Part shown: positions 1-8,527 of the stretch, piece by piece
Layout of the letters: each line of letters starts with the position of its first letter
How positions within the stretch are numbered: position 1 is the stretch's first letter
DNA from: an uncultured Collinsella sp.
GTDB taxonomy: Bacteria; Actinomycetota; Coriobacteriia; Coriobacteriales; Coriobacteriaceae
Length of the DNA: 64,000 nucleotides
Direction: 5' to 3'
Assembly (NCBI GenBank): GCA_905209455.1
Contig: CAJLTA010000009.1
Span: forward strand, 6,093 to 70,092
Position numbers and translations under genes: made by a program
Notes under the pieces: generated by a model
What the model saw: the letters and a program-made list of their open reading frames with translations, nothing else
Databases searched by the model: none
What the model was told of the DNA's origin: nothing

Positions 1-918
1 AGCGCCTGCCAGGCCATTATCGGCTTTGGCGGAGGATCAGCCATGGACTGCGCCAAGGGCGTGGGCGCACGCATTGCGCAGCCAAACAAGCCCATCAACA
101 AGATGCGCGGCCTGCTGCGGATTCATCGTCGCCTGCCGCTGCTCATCGCCGTTCCCACTACCGCCGGCACGGGAAGCGAAGCCACGCTTGCGGCGGTAAT
201 TACCGATGACGGGACGCACTACAAATACCCCATTAACGACTTTGTGCTCATCCCGCGTTTTGCAGTCCACGACCCCGAGTTTACGTGCGGCTTGCCCGCT
301 TCCATTACGGGGCAGACGGGCATGGACGCCCTGACGCATGCCGTTGAGGCCTTTATCGGGCGAAGCACCACGCCCTATACGCGCAAGATGGCGCGACAGG
401 CGGTGCAGCTTATCCACGACAATTTGCTCGAGGCCTATGAGCATGGTGACGACATGTGCGCTCGTCGCAATATGCTTTTGGCGGCGTATAAGGCGGGCGT
501 TGCGTTTACCCGCTCCTATGTCGGATATGTGCATGCCATCGCGCACAGTTTGGGCGGCCGATACGGAATTCCGCACGGTTTGGCCAACGCGATCATCCTG
601 CCGCACATGCTTCGCGCTTATGGTGACGCCGCCGCCCCCAAGCTTGCCGATCTTGCTCACATGGCGGGCATTGCGCCGGCTACCGCGCAGGATAGTCTTG
701 CGGCCGAGGCCTTTATCGATTGGGTCGACCGCATGAACGAGGCCCTGGGAATCCCCAAATATGTTTTGGGCATTCGCCGCTCTGACATTCCCGAGATGGC
801 GGCGCATGCCGATGCCGAGGCCAATCCGCTATACCCCGTTCCGTTTCTAATGGACCGCTTGGAGCTCGAGCATATGTACGAAGTCGTTGCAGGTGGTATG
901 TTTGAGGACGAAAATTAG
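1..918 (+). CDS. Iron-containing alcohol dehydrogenase (5' end outside window)
   Basis: Frame 1 is open from the first base, so the N-terminus lies upstream of the window; 305 residues are visible. The NAD-binding GGGSAMDCAK motif is at visible residues 10-19 and PTTAGTGSEA follows at about 52. Metal ligands expected for the Fe-ADH family are present: Asp and His in GMDALTH (about 109 and 113), His in GYVHAIAH (about 178) and His in GIPHG (about 192). The family reduces aldehydes or oxidises alcohols with NAD(P)H. An aldehyde dehydrogenase starts 8 bp downstream, which suggests a shared alcohol/aldehyde pathway. The exact substrate cannot be read from the sequence. Confidence 0.9.
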   Translation, partial: SACQAIIGFGGGSAMDCAKGVGARIAQPNKPINKMRGLLRIHRRLPLLIAVPTTAGTGSEATLAAVITDDGTHYKYPINDFVLIPRFAVHDPEFTCGLPASITGQTGMDALTHAVEAFIGRSTTPYTRKMARQAVQLIHDNLLEAYEHGDDMCARRNMLLAAYKAGVAFTRSYVGYVHAIAHSLGGRYGIPHGLANAIILPHMLRAYGDAAAPKLADLAHMAGIAPATAQDSLAAEAFIDWVDRMNEALGIPKYVLGIRRSDIPEMAAHADAEANPLYPVPFLMDRLELEHMYEVVAGGMFEDEN

Positions 919-926
919 GAGGGTCC

Positions 927-2306
927 ATGAACACCGAGGAAATTGCGCGCATCGTCGGCGATCAGCGCGCCTACTTTAAGACGCACGCCACGTTTGATGT
1001 CGATGCTCGACGTCGCGCGCTCGTGAGTTTACGCGATGCGGTGCGGGCCCACGAGGCCGATATCGCCCATGCGCTCAAGACCGATTTGGGGAAGTCGCAT
1101 GACGAGGCCTATATGTGCGAGATTGGTACGTCGCTTTCCGAGATTCGACATCAGATCGCTCACGTGGCTCGATGGAGTCGTCCGCGCCTGCGTCCGTGCG
1201 ATCTCGCTAACGCCGTGAGCGTGTGCAAAACGCAAGCCGTGCCCTATGGCGTCACACTCATCATGGCTCCGTGGAACTACCCGTTTTTGCTAACACTCGA
1301 GCCGCTCGCCGGCGCCCTTGCCGCGGGCAATACCGTGGTCATCAAGCCGAGTGCCTATGCTCCGGCATCGAGCGCGGTGCTCAAGCAAATCTGTGAAGAG
1401 GCATTTGATCCGTGCCTGGTGACGGTTGTCGAGGGCGGGCGCGCCGAGAACGAAGCGTTGCTCGATGAGTGCTGGGACAAGATCTTCTTTACCGGTAGCG
1501 TTCCGGTCGGCAAGCTCGTCATGGAGCGCGCAAGTAAAAACCTTACGCCCGTGACGCTTGAGCTGGGCGGAAAGAGTCCCTGTATCGTGGATGCGACGGC
1601 AAACTTGAAGGTTGCGGCACGGCGTATCGCCTTTGGTAAGTGGCTCAACGTGGGGCAGACCTGCGTGGCGCCCGACTACCTGCTGGTCGATGCGCGCGTG
1701 CACGACGAGCTGCTGGACCTTATCAAGGAGGAGGCCCGCCGTATGTTTGGCGAGCATCCGCTCGATAACGAGGACTACGGGCATATCGTCAACGCCAAGC
1801 ATTTTGCGCGCGTGCGCGGGCTGATCGATCCCGATAAGGTTGTGCTTGGAGGTACCGCGCGCGAGACTTCGCTCAAGATCGAGCCGACGATTTTGGACGG
1901 CGTGACCCCCGATGACGCCGTGATGCAGGAGGAGATTTTCGGCCCCATCTTGCCGGTGCTGACGTTTGAGAGCCTAGACGAGGCCGAGACGTTTATTACG
2001 GATCGTCCGACGCCGCTGGCCCTGTATATCTTTAGCCAGGACCGTTCGGTTCAGCAACGCTTTGTGCGCTACGTGCCCTTTGGCGGCGGCTGCGTCAACG
2101 ACACGATTATGCACTTGGCTACGAGCCATATGGGCTTTGGTGGCATGGGTGCGAGCGGTATGGGGCGGTACCATGGACGCGAGAGCTTCGATACGTTTAG
2201 CCACAAGAAGAGCATCGTGAACAAGGCAACGTGGCTGGACGTGCCATTCCGCTATGCTCCTTACGCAAGCTGGAAGCACAAGTTCGTGCGCATGTTTGTG
2301 CATTAG
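927..2306 (+). CDS. Aldehyde dehydrogenase, NAD(P)-dependent (class 3-like)
   Basis: This 459-residue protein oxidises aldehydes to carboxylic acids. The Rossmann motif FTGSVPVGK is at 188-196, the general base Glu212 lies in LELGGKSP, and the nucleophile Cys246 is in GQTC. The short length and the ending in FVRMFVH fit the ALDH3/coniferyl-aldehyde-dehydrogenase branch rather than the 490-residue ALDH1 type. The start has a GGAGGG Shine-Dalgarno that overlaps the stop region of the upstream alcohol dehydrogenase (8-bp gap), so the two genes are almost certainly co-transcribed. The physiological aldehyde is unknown. Confidence 0.92.
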   Translation: MNTEEIARIVGDQRAYFKTHATFDVDARRRALVSLRDAVRAHEADIAHALKTDLGKSHDEAYMCEIGTSLSEIRHQIAHVARWSRPRLRPCDLANAVSVCKTQAVPYGVTLIMAPWNYPFLLTLEPLAGALAAGNTVVIKPSAYAPASSAVLKQICEEAFDPCLVTVVEGGRAENEALLDECWDKIFFTGSVPVGKLVMERASKNLTPVTLELGGKSPCIVDATANLKVAARRIAFGKWLNVGQTCVAPDYLLVDARVHDELLDLIKEEARRMFGEHPLDNEDYGHIVNAKHFARVRGLIDPDKVVLGGTARETSLKIEPTILDGVTPDDAVMQEEIFGPILPVLTFESLDEAETFITDRPTPLALYIFSQDRSVQQRFVRYVPFGGGCVNDTIMHLATSHMGFGGMGASGMGRYHGRESFDTFSHKKSIVNKATWLDVPFRYAPYASWKHKFVRMFVH

Positions 2307-2314
2307 AAAAGGGC

Positions 2315-2348
2315 GCAGGTAATACGAACAAGTGTTCCTATTACCTGC
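2315..2348. terminator. Hairpin after the ADH-ALDH operon
   Basis: GCAGGTAAT (2315-2323) and ATTACCTGC (2340-2348) are perfect inverted arms. The loop contains a second stem, GAACA/TGTTC. A short T-run follows (ATTTT). It lies 8 bp after the aldehyde dehydrogenase stop and upstream of the small hydrophobic ORF, so it could be a weak terminator or the 5' structure of the next transcript. Confidence 0.45.
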
Positions 2349-2385
2349 ATTTTGCGTTAGACTACTGTTATGGAGCACGGATGGG

Positions 2386-2410
2386 CCAACTCCCTTTAGA
2401 AGGGATTTGG
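2386..2410 (+). promoter_or_regulatory. Hairpin sequestering the RBS of the 27-aa ORF
   Basis: TCCCTT (2391-2396) pairs with AAGGGA (2400-2405) across a 3-nt loop. CCAA (2386-2389) pairs with TTGG (2407-2410) beneath it. The right arm contains the Shine-Dalgarno AGAAGGGA for the ATG at 2412, so in the folded mRNA the ribosome binding site would be hidden. This kind of 5'-UTR occlusion is typical of type I toxin mRNAs. The structure was seen by eye; no folding energy was calculated. Confidence 0.55.
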
Positions 2411-2411
2411 T

Positions 2412-2495
2412 ATGAACGTAAGCGATGTTATTTCGTTATTGGCGTTGTTGATTGCGGCTATCGAACTCGGTCTGTTTATCGGCCGAATGAAATAG
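2412..2495 (+). CDS. 27-aa hydrophobic peptide, holin-like/type I toxin candidate
   Basis: The ORF starts ATG-AAC-GTA and ends TAG, giving 27 residues. They form one hydrophobic helix (residues 6-23, SLLALLIAAIELGLF) capped by a basic tail, GRMK. An AGAAGGGA Shine-Dalgarno lies 6-7 nt upstream inside a hairpin. Small single-helix peptides with a charged tail and a structured 5'-UTR are characteristic of chromosomal type I toxins and holin-like toxins. No antisense RNA gene was proven, but a structured stretch follows (GGCA..ACCCG/CGGGT..TGCC at about 2560-2583). The 425-bp gap between the ALDH and HIRAN genes otherwise shows no gene. The function is inferred. Confidence 0.5.
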   Translation: MNVSDVISLLALLIAAIELGLFIGRMK

Positions 2496-2731
2496 CCGCC
2501 CCCGCGTAAGCGAAGACGGCCACTTCTCACGATGAAAACGTGTATCGGAGTTGGCAAGACCCGCGGCAACGGGTGCCATCCGTGTTCCTATCTTATCTGC
2601 AAGCGTTCTGTCGCGCAAGCGTTGAGGCAAACGATTGAAGGACGCAGACAGGATGTATTTGTGTCCGCACGGGACCGTAGACTTCTCAATAAGGTTACAC
2701 ACCGGTTTATCCGGCCGTTAGAGGAGCTGCT

Positions 2732-3058
2732 ATGTACGAGCCTTCACGTGTTCTTCTGTCGTTTCACATCGCGGGATTTCAGTATGCCGACGGTGCCTTG
2801 GTCCTGGGCGATCTTAAGGTTGGCGATAAGCTGAAACTGTGTGCCGAGCGCGATAACCCTCATGATCCCGAGGCGGTTGCGATCTACTTCGGCAACACTA
2901 AGCTTGGCTATGTTCCGGGAAACGAGGTCGGCCCGCTGTCCTTGATGATGTATTACGGCCACGAGGACGTGTTTGAGGCCCGCGTGCAACAGGTTGCCCC
3001 CGAACGCAGCCCGTGGCACCAGGTGCGCGTTGGGCTCTATGTGGTGGATGCTCGCTAA
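2732..3058 (+). CDS. HIRAN domain protein
   Basis: This 108-residue protein is essentially one HIRAN domain. It has the sequence pattern FHIAGFQYADG at the start, then LKLCAERDNPHDPEAVAIYF with the conserved N-P-x-D-x-x-A-V core, then LGYVPGNE. HIRAN modules bind DNA ends or stalled forks in helicases such as HLTF; free-standing bacterial versions are found beside other nucleic-acid genes. The start was chosen for the GAGGAG Shine-Dalgarno 8 nt upstream. A 59-residue acidic/basic ORF follows 18 bp downstream and a metallophosphoesterase after that, so the three may be co-transcribed. The role of the isolated domain is unknown. Confidence 0.85.
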   Translation: MYEPSRVLLSFHIAGFQYADGALVLGDLKVGDKLKLCAERDNPHDPEAVAIYFGNTKLGYVPGNEVGPLSLMMYYGHEDVFEARVQQVAPERSPWHQVRVGLYVVDAR

Positions 3059-3076
3059 TCGGTATGGGAGACTGCC

Positions 3077-3256
3077 ATGTTTGATGACGATGACCTGTTC
3101 GATCTGACAGACGATCCGTTTGAGTGTGATATGCTACTCGATGACGATGAGCTGGAGCAGGATCGCAAAAAGCAAAAGGATAAGAACGCCCAGGGCAAAG
3201 GTTCGAATAAAAAGGACAAGCGCCGCCGCGGACTGTTCGGCGGGCTCTTTGGCTAA
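3077..3256 (+). CDS. Small acidic/basic protein, 59 aa, hypothetical
   Basis: ATG at 3077, TAA at 3254-3256. The N-terminal half is strongly acidic (MFDDDDLFDLTDDPF, later LLDDDELEQD). The C-terminal half is Lys/Arg-rich (RKKQKDKN, KKDKRRR) and ends GLFGGLFG. A GGGAG sequence precedes the start by 6 nt. The ordered charge switch and the position 18 bp after the HIRAN gene argue for a real gene. No domain is recognised and the protein is probably disordered. It might bind nucleic acid or a basic partner, but that is speculation. Confidence 0.6.
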   Translation: MFDDDDLFDLTDDPFECDMLLDDDELEQDRKKQKDKNAQGKGSNKKDKRRRGLFGGLFG

Positions 3257-3322
3257 CCGCCGCATCGCTGCGTCTGTATACTTAGCACGAGTTGAAGGCG
3301 TTGCGAAATGAGGGCATAGACG

Positions 3323-3868
3323 ATGATGTGGTTTACCGCCGACCTGCACCTGGGCGATACGAATATTTTGCACGACATGGACCGGCCATTTGGCTCGGTC
3401 GAGGAGATGAACCGCAAGGTCATCGATGCCATCAATGAGTGCGTGGCTGCGGACGACCGCCTCTATATTCTGGGTGACTTTACCTATCGTTTGCCCTTGG
3501 CGGAGGCGGTGCGCCTGCGCGAGCGCATCGAATGTCAGAACGTGACGCTCATCCGTGGCAACCATGACGGCGACTGGGAAGATTCCGACGTACCGCAGAT
3601 TTGGGAAGACGTGCGCGATTACCTGGAGATTGCTCCCGGCTATGCCAAGGGCCATCGTCTGGTTATGAGCCACTACCCCATGCTCAGCTGGAACGGCAAG
3701 GCACGTGGCGCCATTATGCTGCATGGGCATATCCACAGCAGGGGTGACCGCGCCAACGCACGCAACCGCGATCGCGAGCGCCCTATCTTTCGCTACGATG
3801 TCGGTCTCGATGCCAACGAGTACAGGCCCGTAAGCCGTGATCAGATTCTTAGCTTCTTTGGGTTATAG
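3323..3868 (+). CDS. Calcineurin-like metallophosphoesterase
   Basis: This 181-residue protein has every metal-binding motif of the family: DLH (7-9), GDF (51-53), GNHD (79-82), SHYP (116-119) and HGHIH (134-138). It closely resembles the short bacterial phosphoesterases annotated as hydrolases of unknown phosphoesters. The protein ends at the C-terminal motif region without extra domains. Its start is at ATGATG, so the second ATG (3326) is an equal alternative. It is terminated by the strong hairpin that follows immediately. The substrate is unknown. Confidence 0.9.
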   Translation: MMWFTADLHLGDTNILHDMDRPFGSVEEMNRKVIDAINECVAADDRLYILGDFTYRLPLAEAVRLRERIECQNVTLIRGNHDGDWEDSDVPQIWEDVRDYLEIAPGYAKGHRLVMSHYPMLSWNGKARGAIMLHGHIHSRGDRANARNRDRERPIFRYDVGLDANEYRPVSRDQILSFFGL

Positions 3869-3921
3869 GGCGCCAGAGCCACCACAAAGGGGACAGGCAC
3901 CTTTGTGGTGGCTCTGGCGCC
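3869..3921. repeat. 22-bp perfect palindrome with GGGGACAGGCAC core (REP-like)
   Basis: The left arm at 3869-3890 and the right arm at 3900-3921 are perfect reverse complements (GGCGCCAGAGCC... and ...GGCTCTGGCGCC). They enclose the loop GGACAGGCA. The sequence around the loop, AAAGGGGACAGGCACCTTT, is a type of extragenic palindrome common in bacterial genomes. The right arm overlaps the left arm of the following terminator, so two alternative hairpins can form. Confidence 0.75.
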
Positions 3922-3951
3922 GTTGCCATTATGGCAGCGGCGCCTTTTTTG
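3916..3951 (+). terminator. Rho-independent terminator after the phosphoesterase gene
   Basis: GGCGCCGTTGCCA (3916-3928) pairs with TGGCAGCGGCGCC with a single G-T wobble. A run of six T follows. It overlaps the preceding palindrome, so formation of one hairpin would compete with the other. Confidence 0.85.
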
Positions 3952-4008
3952 TCCGTGCGGCGCGGTAGAGTGTAGGCGGTCGAAATTTGCGTCCATCGAG
4001 GAGCTGCT

Positions 4009-5766
4009 ATGAACGAGATTAAGTGCCCGCATTGCGGCGAAGTTTTTAAGGTCGATGCGTCTGGCTATGCGGATATTGTCAAGCAAGTGCGCGATGCCGA
4101 GTTTTCGCGCGACCTGGATGAGCGTGTGAAGGCAGTCCAGCGCGAGGGCGAGCAGGCGCTGGAGCTTGAGCGCTCGCGTTTGACGGCTGCCTTGCAACAG
4201 GCAGAGTCTCAGCGCAACGCTCAGCTTATCGAGCAGAAGAACGCTGCGGCTCAGAAGTTGGCACAAGAGGTCGCCACGCGCGATGCTGAACTCGCCGAGC
4301 TGCGCGCCAAGCTCGAGGGCGCTGCCGCAGAGCGCGAGAGTGCAAGTCAGCGCGCGGCGGTTGAGGCCCGTGCCGACGCTCAAAAGGAGAATGCCGAACT
4401 CCAGCGTGAGATTGATAGCCTACGTGCGCAGCTGGGACGCAAAGATGACGAAGCAAAGCTTGCCGAAGCCGCGGTACGCAATGCGACTCAAAATGACCTC
4501 GCCGCGCGCGATGCTCAGATTGCGGAGTTGCAGGCAAAGCTTGCCGCCGCAGATAAGGCTCAAGAAATGGCACTCGCAACTGCTGCGGCCGAGGCGCAGC
4601 GTAAGCTCGAGGCTGCGCAAAACGAAGCGAATCGTAAGCTTTCCGATTACCAGACAGAAGTGCGTGAGAAGTTCTCGAATGCTAAGACTCAGTCCGAGCG
4701 CGAGGCCGAGGGCCTTCGTGCACAGCTTCGTGAGCAAGATCTTTCTGCAAAAATGGAGCTGTCGAAGGCGGTCGCCGCGGCGGAGCGAGAGCGCGATGAG
4801 GCACGTGCCAAACTGACGAGCGAGCTGGCGGTGCGCGATTCTCGCGAGGAACAGGTCAAGGCGGCACACGAGCTCGAGCTTGCGCAGGCCAAGCGCGCGA
4901 GCGATGACCTGATTCGCTACAAGGACGAAGAGATTGAGCGCCTTAAGGACATGAAGGTCCGCCTGTCCACCAAGATGGTGGGCGAGTCGCTCGAGCAGCA
5001 CTGCGAGACCGAGTTTAACCGTCTGCGCATGACGGCGTTTCCTAACGCGTACTTCGAGAAGGATAACGATGCGTCCGAGGGCACCAAGGGCGACTTTATC
5101 TTCCGCGAGTGCGACGCAAGCGGTAACGAGGTCATTTCGATTATGTTCGAGATGAAAAACGAGAACGATGAGACCGCGACCAAGCATAAAAACGAGGACT
5201 TCTTTAAGAAACTCGACCACGATCGCCGCCAAAAAGGCTGCGAGTACGCGGTGCTCTGCACGTTGCTCGAACCCGAGAGCGAGCTTTACAACGCCGGCAT
5301 CGTGGACGTGAGCTATCGCTACGAGAAGATGTACGTGATTCGCCCACAGTTTTTTATTCCCATGATCACGCTTCTTCGCAACGCCGCCATGGGTTCGCTG
5401 CGCTATAAGCAGGAACTGGCGGAGTACAAACAGCAGAATATCGACGTCACGAACTTCGAAGCCAAGATGGAAAAGTTCAAGAATGATTTCGGTCGCAACT
5501 ACGAGATCGCGAGCCGCAAGTTCCAAACGGCGATTGATGAGATCGACAAGACGATTAGCCACCTGCAGAAAACCAAGGAGGCGTTGCTGTCCTCCGAGAA
5601 CAATCTGCGCCTAGCCAACAAGAAGGCGGACGATCTTACCATTCGCAAGCTCACGTGGGGCAACAAGACCATGAAGGCCGCGTTTGACGAGGCGCGCGGG
5701 GCTGCGACAGAGACAAACGATGAGCCAGCCGAGGCGGATTCGTATGAGGTCGAGAGTGCCGAGTAA
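4009..5766 (+). CDS. DUF2130 protein with N-terminal zinc-ribbon half and long coiled coil
   Basis: This 585-residue protein starts with a CPHC pair (residues 6-9), like half a zinc ribbon. A long Ala/Glu/Arg-rich coiled coil follows (about 25-320), then the DUF2130 domain (about 330-520). The DUF2130 core contains GDFIFRE and ISIMFEMKNE, an arrangement of D...ExK like a PD-(D/E)XK nuclease, followed by FFKKLDHDRRQKGCEYAVL. The family is conserved but uncharacterised, and a nuclease-like role is only suggested by fold prediction. The gene is monocistronic: an AGGAGCTGCT Shine-Dalgarno precedes it and a strong terminator follows at 5787. The C-terminal 25 residues are acidic and variable. Confidence 0.85.
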   Translation: MNEIKCPHCGEVFKVDASGYADIVKQVRDAEFSRDLDERVKAVQREGEQALELERSRLTAALQQAESQRNAQLIEQKNAAAQKLAQEVATRDAELAELRAKLEGAAAERESASQRAAVEARADAQKENAELQREIDSLRAQLGRKDDEAKLAEAAVRNATQNDLAARDAQIAELQAKLAAADKAQEMALATAAAEAQRKLEAAQNEANRKLSDYQTEVREKFSNAKTQSEREAEGLRAQLREQDLSAKMELSKAVAAAERERDEARAKLTSELAVRDSREEQVKAAHELELAQAKRASDDLIRYKDEEIERLKDMKVRLSTKMVGESLEQHCETEFNRLRMTAFPNAYFEKDNDASEGTKGDFIFRECDASGNEVISIMFEMKNENDETATKHKNEDFFKKLDHDRRQKGCEYAVLCTLLEPESELYNAGIVDVSYRYEKMYVIRPQFFIPMITLLRNAAMGSLRYKQELAEYKQQNIDVTNFEAKMEKFKNDFGRNYEIASRKFQTAIDEIDKTISHLQKTKEALLSSENNLRLANKKADDLTIRKLTWGNKTMKAAFDEARGAATETNDEPAEADSYEVESAE

Positions 5767-5786
5767 GGCATAGCGTATAGCGCAAA

Positions 5787-5827
5787 AGCGGGGCCGCTGG
5801 CTATATTGCCAGCGGCCCCGCTTCGTT
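5787..5827. terminator. Bidirectional terminator between convergent genes
   Basis: AGCGGGGCCGCTGGC (5787-5801) and GCCAGCGGCCCCGCT (5808-5822) form a perfect 15-bp stem with a 6-nt loop. T-rich sequence (TCGTTTCGTT) lies on the right and an A-run (CAAAA) on the left. It can therefore serve both the DUF2130 gene and the minus-strand helicase gene. Confidence 0.85.
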
Positions 5828-5845
5828 TCGTTCCAGTATGATCGG

Positions 5846-8527
5846 CTAGTCCTCGAGCAGGTCCTCGATAAAGCCGACGCGGTAGTTTTTGAAGATGACC
5901 TCGCCGCCGTCTTGCGTGGCGTCCAGATCGACATCGCCCATGATGCCAAAATCGTGGTCGCCATCCTCGTCGGCAAAGATCTGGTGCACGTGCCATACGT
6001 GCGCGGTCTTCTCGTCGGACTCGTCAATGGAAAACATCGCGGCGCTGTGGGCATCTCCGTCGGTGAGGATTTCCTCGTGCTGCTCGTGGTAAGCGTCGAG
6101 TGCTTTTTGCCAGCGGATCTCGCTCATGCCCCAGTCCTCGTCGAGTTCGCCCAGGTCGCGAACGTGCTCGCGGGCGGCAAGGGTCACGCGGCGGAAGAGC
6201 GCGTTGCGCACCAACAACGTGCAGCCGCGGCGGTCCGCCACGACCTCGTCGATGCCCTGCGGCGGCGCGGCGTCGAGGGCTGCCGGGTTGCCGGCGTTCT
6301 CCCACTCGTCCACCAGGCTCGAGTCCACCGAGCGCACCACAAAGCCCAGCCACGAGATAATGTCGCGTAGGCGCTCGTCGCGCTTCTCGATGGGCACGGT
6401 ACGGTCGAGCGAACGGTAGGCCTCTGCCAGGTAGCGAAGCAAAATGCCCTCGGAGCGGGCGATGCCGAGCTTTTGAATGTAACCCTTAAAATCGCTCGCG
6501 CTTTCCAGCATGTCGCGCAGGACGCTCTTGGGAGAGAGCTGGTAGTCGTTTGCCCAGGGCACTTCCTGGCAGTACTTGTCAAAAGCGGCGTCGAGCAAAT
6601 CCTCGAGCGGCTTTTCATACGTGACGTCTTGGATGTGCTCCAAGCGCTCCTCATACTCGACGCCGTCAGCCTTCATTTCGGCCATCGCGCGGTCGCGCGC
6701 GGCGCGCTCCTGAGCGCGCAGCACCTGCTTGGGATCCTCGAGCGTTGCCTCGACCATCGAGATCAGATCCATGGTATAGGTCTCGCTCTCGGGGTCGAGC
6801 AGCTCCAACGCGGCAAGCAAGAACGGCGAGAGCGGCTGATCGAGTGCGAAGTCCTCGGGCAGATCGACCGTCAGCGCGTAGTCGATGTCCGGCGCGGCGT
6901 CAGCCGGAGCGTCGGGCGCGGGCGGCACCTCGGTGCGAACGACGACGCCGGAATCGATGAGTGTGGCGAAGATTTCGTCGGCGCGAACCTCGAGCTTGGC
7001 CTTTTCCTCGGGAGTCTGCAGGCTCGTTTCGATGAGGTCGTGTACGCGGGCTCGGGCATCGCCGCCCTGCTCGACCACGCTAATCACCATGGAGTGTGTG
7101 ATGCGAAGGCGCGGCTTGAGCGTCTCGGGCTGCGTCTCGATCAGGCGCTCAAAGGTCTGCTTGTTCCAGGTGACAAAGCCCTCGGGGGCCTTTTTCTTTT
7201 TAATCTTGCGGAGCTTCTTGGGGTCGTCGCCCGCCTTGGCCATGAGCTTAGCGTTCTCGATCTCGTGCTCCGGGGCCTCGGCGATGACCATGCCCTCGGT
7301 ATCGAAGCCCGAACGGCCGGCGCGACCAGCGATCTGATGGAACTCACGGGCGCGCAGGCGACGCATCTTGTAGCCGTCGAACTTGGTGAGCGCGGTGAGC
7401 ACCACGGTGTGGATGGGCACGTTGATGCCGACGCCGAGCGTATCGGTACCGCAGATGACGGGCAGCAGGCCCTGCTGCGCCAAGCGCTCGACCAGCAGGC
7501 GATAGCGCGGCAACATGCCAGCATGGTGCACGCCGACGCCGCATCCAAGCAGGCGTTTGAGAATCTTACCAAAGGCCGTCGAGAAGCTCGTTCCCTTTGC
7601 TGCTTCTTTGATGGCCTCGCGCTGCTCCTTGCTGGCGATGCCAAAATTGGCGAGCGACTGTGCCGTCGCAAGGGCGGCATCCTGGCTAAAGTGCACGATA
7701 TAGAGCGGGGCCTCGCCACGGCGCATGGCGAGCTCGACCGTGCCCTCGAGCGAGGTCGTCACGTAGTCGTAGCTCAGCGGCACGGGGCGCAGGGCATCGA
7801 CGACCAAGTCGCAGGTAGCACCGGTGTGTTCCTCGAGTGAGGCGGCGATCGCGGTGACATCGCCGAGCGTGGCGCTCATGAGCATAAACTGCGTGTGGGG
7901 CAGGGTGAGCAGCGGCACCTGCCAGGCCCAACCGCGGTCGGGGTCGGCAAAGTAGTGGAACTCGTCCATGGCCACGCAGCCCACGTCGGCATCTTCGCCC
8001 TCGCGCAGTGCGTCGTTGGCAAGGATCTCTGCCGTGCAGCAGATGACGGGTGCCTTGGTGTTGATATGCGTGTCTCCGGTAATCATGCCTACGTTATCGC
8101 GGCCGAGCACCTGCACAAGGTCGAAAAACTTCTCGCTGACCAGAGCCTTGATGGGAGCCGTGTAGTAGCAGCGCTTGCCCTGCGCCATGCCCATAAAGAG
8201 CATGCCCAGCGCGACGAGCGATTTACCCGATCCGGTCGGTGTGCCTAAAATGACGTGATCGCCGGCAGCCAGGTCCATGAGGGCTTCTTCTTGGTGATCC
8301 CACAGCTCAATGCCGCGATCGCTTGTCCATTCAAAGAAGCGTTCGAAGGCTTGATCGGGCGTGAGCCATGGTTCGGGCTCGCTGCCGTCCTCGGGCTCCC
8401 ACCAGGTGGGGGAGAGCGCACCGAGCGAGCCGAATTCGGCTTCGGTTCCCGTGCCGCCCGAGAATGAACTGGCGGCTCCGGCGCCGGAGACGGTGCTGGC
8501 GGCGATATCTGTCGTGGTCTGTGCCAT
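5846..8527 (-). CDS. Ski2-like DEAD/DEAH RNA helicase with DUF3516 C-terminus
   Basis: This 893-residue helicase shows Walker A GTPTGSGKS (95-103), DEFH (188-191), SAT (218-220) and the motif VI sequence QIAGRAGRSGFD. It has the long C-terminal DUF3516 region seen in actinobacterial Ski2/Mtr4-like proteins. These probably unwind RNA; the physiological substrate is not established. The start was placed at MAQTTTD (ATG at 8527-8525), because the 57 residues upstream are not helicase-like and are encoded within a structured leader. The gene points away from trmB and begins downstream of a 121-bp inverted-repeat element. Confidence 0.9.
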   Translation of the reverse strand: MAQTTTDIAASTVSGAGAASSFSGGTGTEAEFGSLGALSPTWWEPEDGSEPEPWLTPDQAFERFFEWTSDRGIELWDHQEEALMDLAAGDHVILGTPTGSGKSLVALGMLFMGMAQGKRCYYTAPIKALVSEKFFDLVQVLGRDNVGMITGDTHINTKAPVICCTAEILANDALREGEDADVGCVAMDEFHYFADPDRGWAWQVPLLTLPHTQFMLMSATLGDVTAIAASLEEHTGATCDLVVDALRPVPLSYDYVTTSLEGTVELAMRRGEAPLYIVHFSQDAALATAQSLANFGIASKEQREAIKEAAKGTSFSTAFGKILKRLLGCGVGVHHAGMLPRYRLLVERLAQQGLLPVICGTDTLGVGINVPIHTVVLTALTKFDGYKMRRLRAREFHQIAGRAGRSGFDTEGMVIAEAPEHEIENAKLMAKAGDDPKKLRKIKKKKAPEGFVTWNKQTFERLIETQPETLKPRLRITHSMVISVVEQGGDARARVHDLIETSLQTPEEKAKLEVRADEIFATLIDSGVVVRTEVPPAPDAPADAAPDIDYALTVDLPEDFALDQPLSPFLLAALELLDPESETYTMDLISMVEATLEDPKQVLRAQERAARDRAMAEMKADGVEYEERLEHIQDVTYEKPLEDLLDAAFDKYCQEVPWANDYQLSPKSVLRDMLESASDFKGYIQKLGIARSEGILLRYLAEAYRSLDRTVPIEKRDERLRDIISWLGFVVRSVDSSLVDEWENAGNPAALDAAPPQGIDEVVADRRGCTLLVRNALFRRVTLAAREHVRDLGELDEDWGMSEIRWQKALDAYHEQHEEILTDGDAHSAAMFSIDESDEKTAHVWHVHQIFADEDGDHDFGIMGDVDLDATQDGGEVIFKNYRVGFIEDLLED

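Noticed and set aside
2532..2834. 100-codon plus-strand ORF before the HIRAN gene
   Set aside because: It overlaps the HIRAN start in another frame, lacks a Shine-Dalgarno and contains no domain.
6473..7840. 455-codon plus-strand ORF opposite the Ski2-like helicase
   Set aside because: The helicase on the minus strand has all motifs. The opposite frame is open only because of GC-rich third positions.
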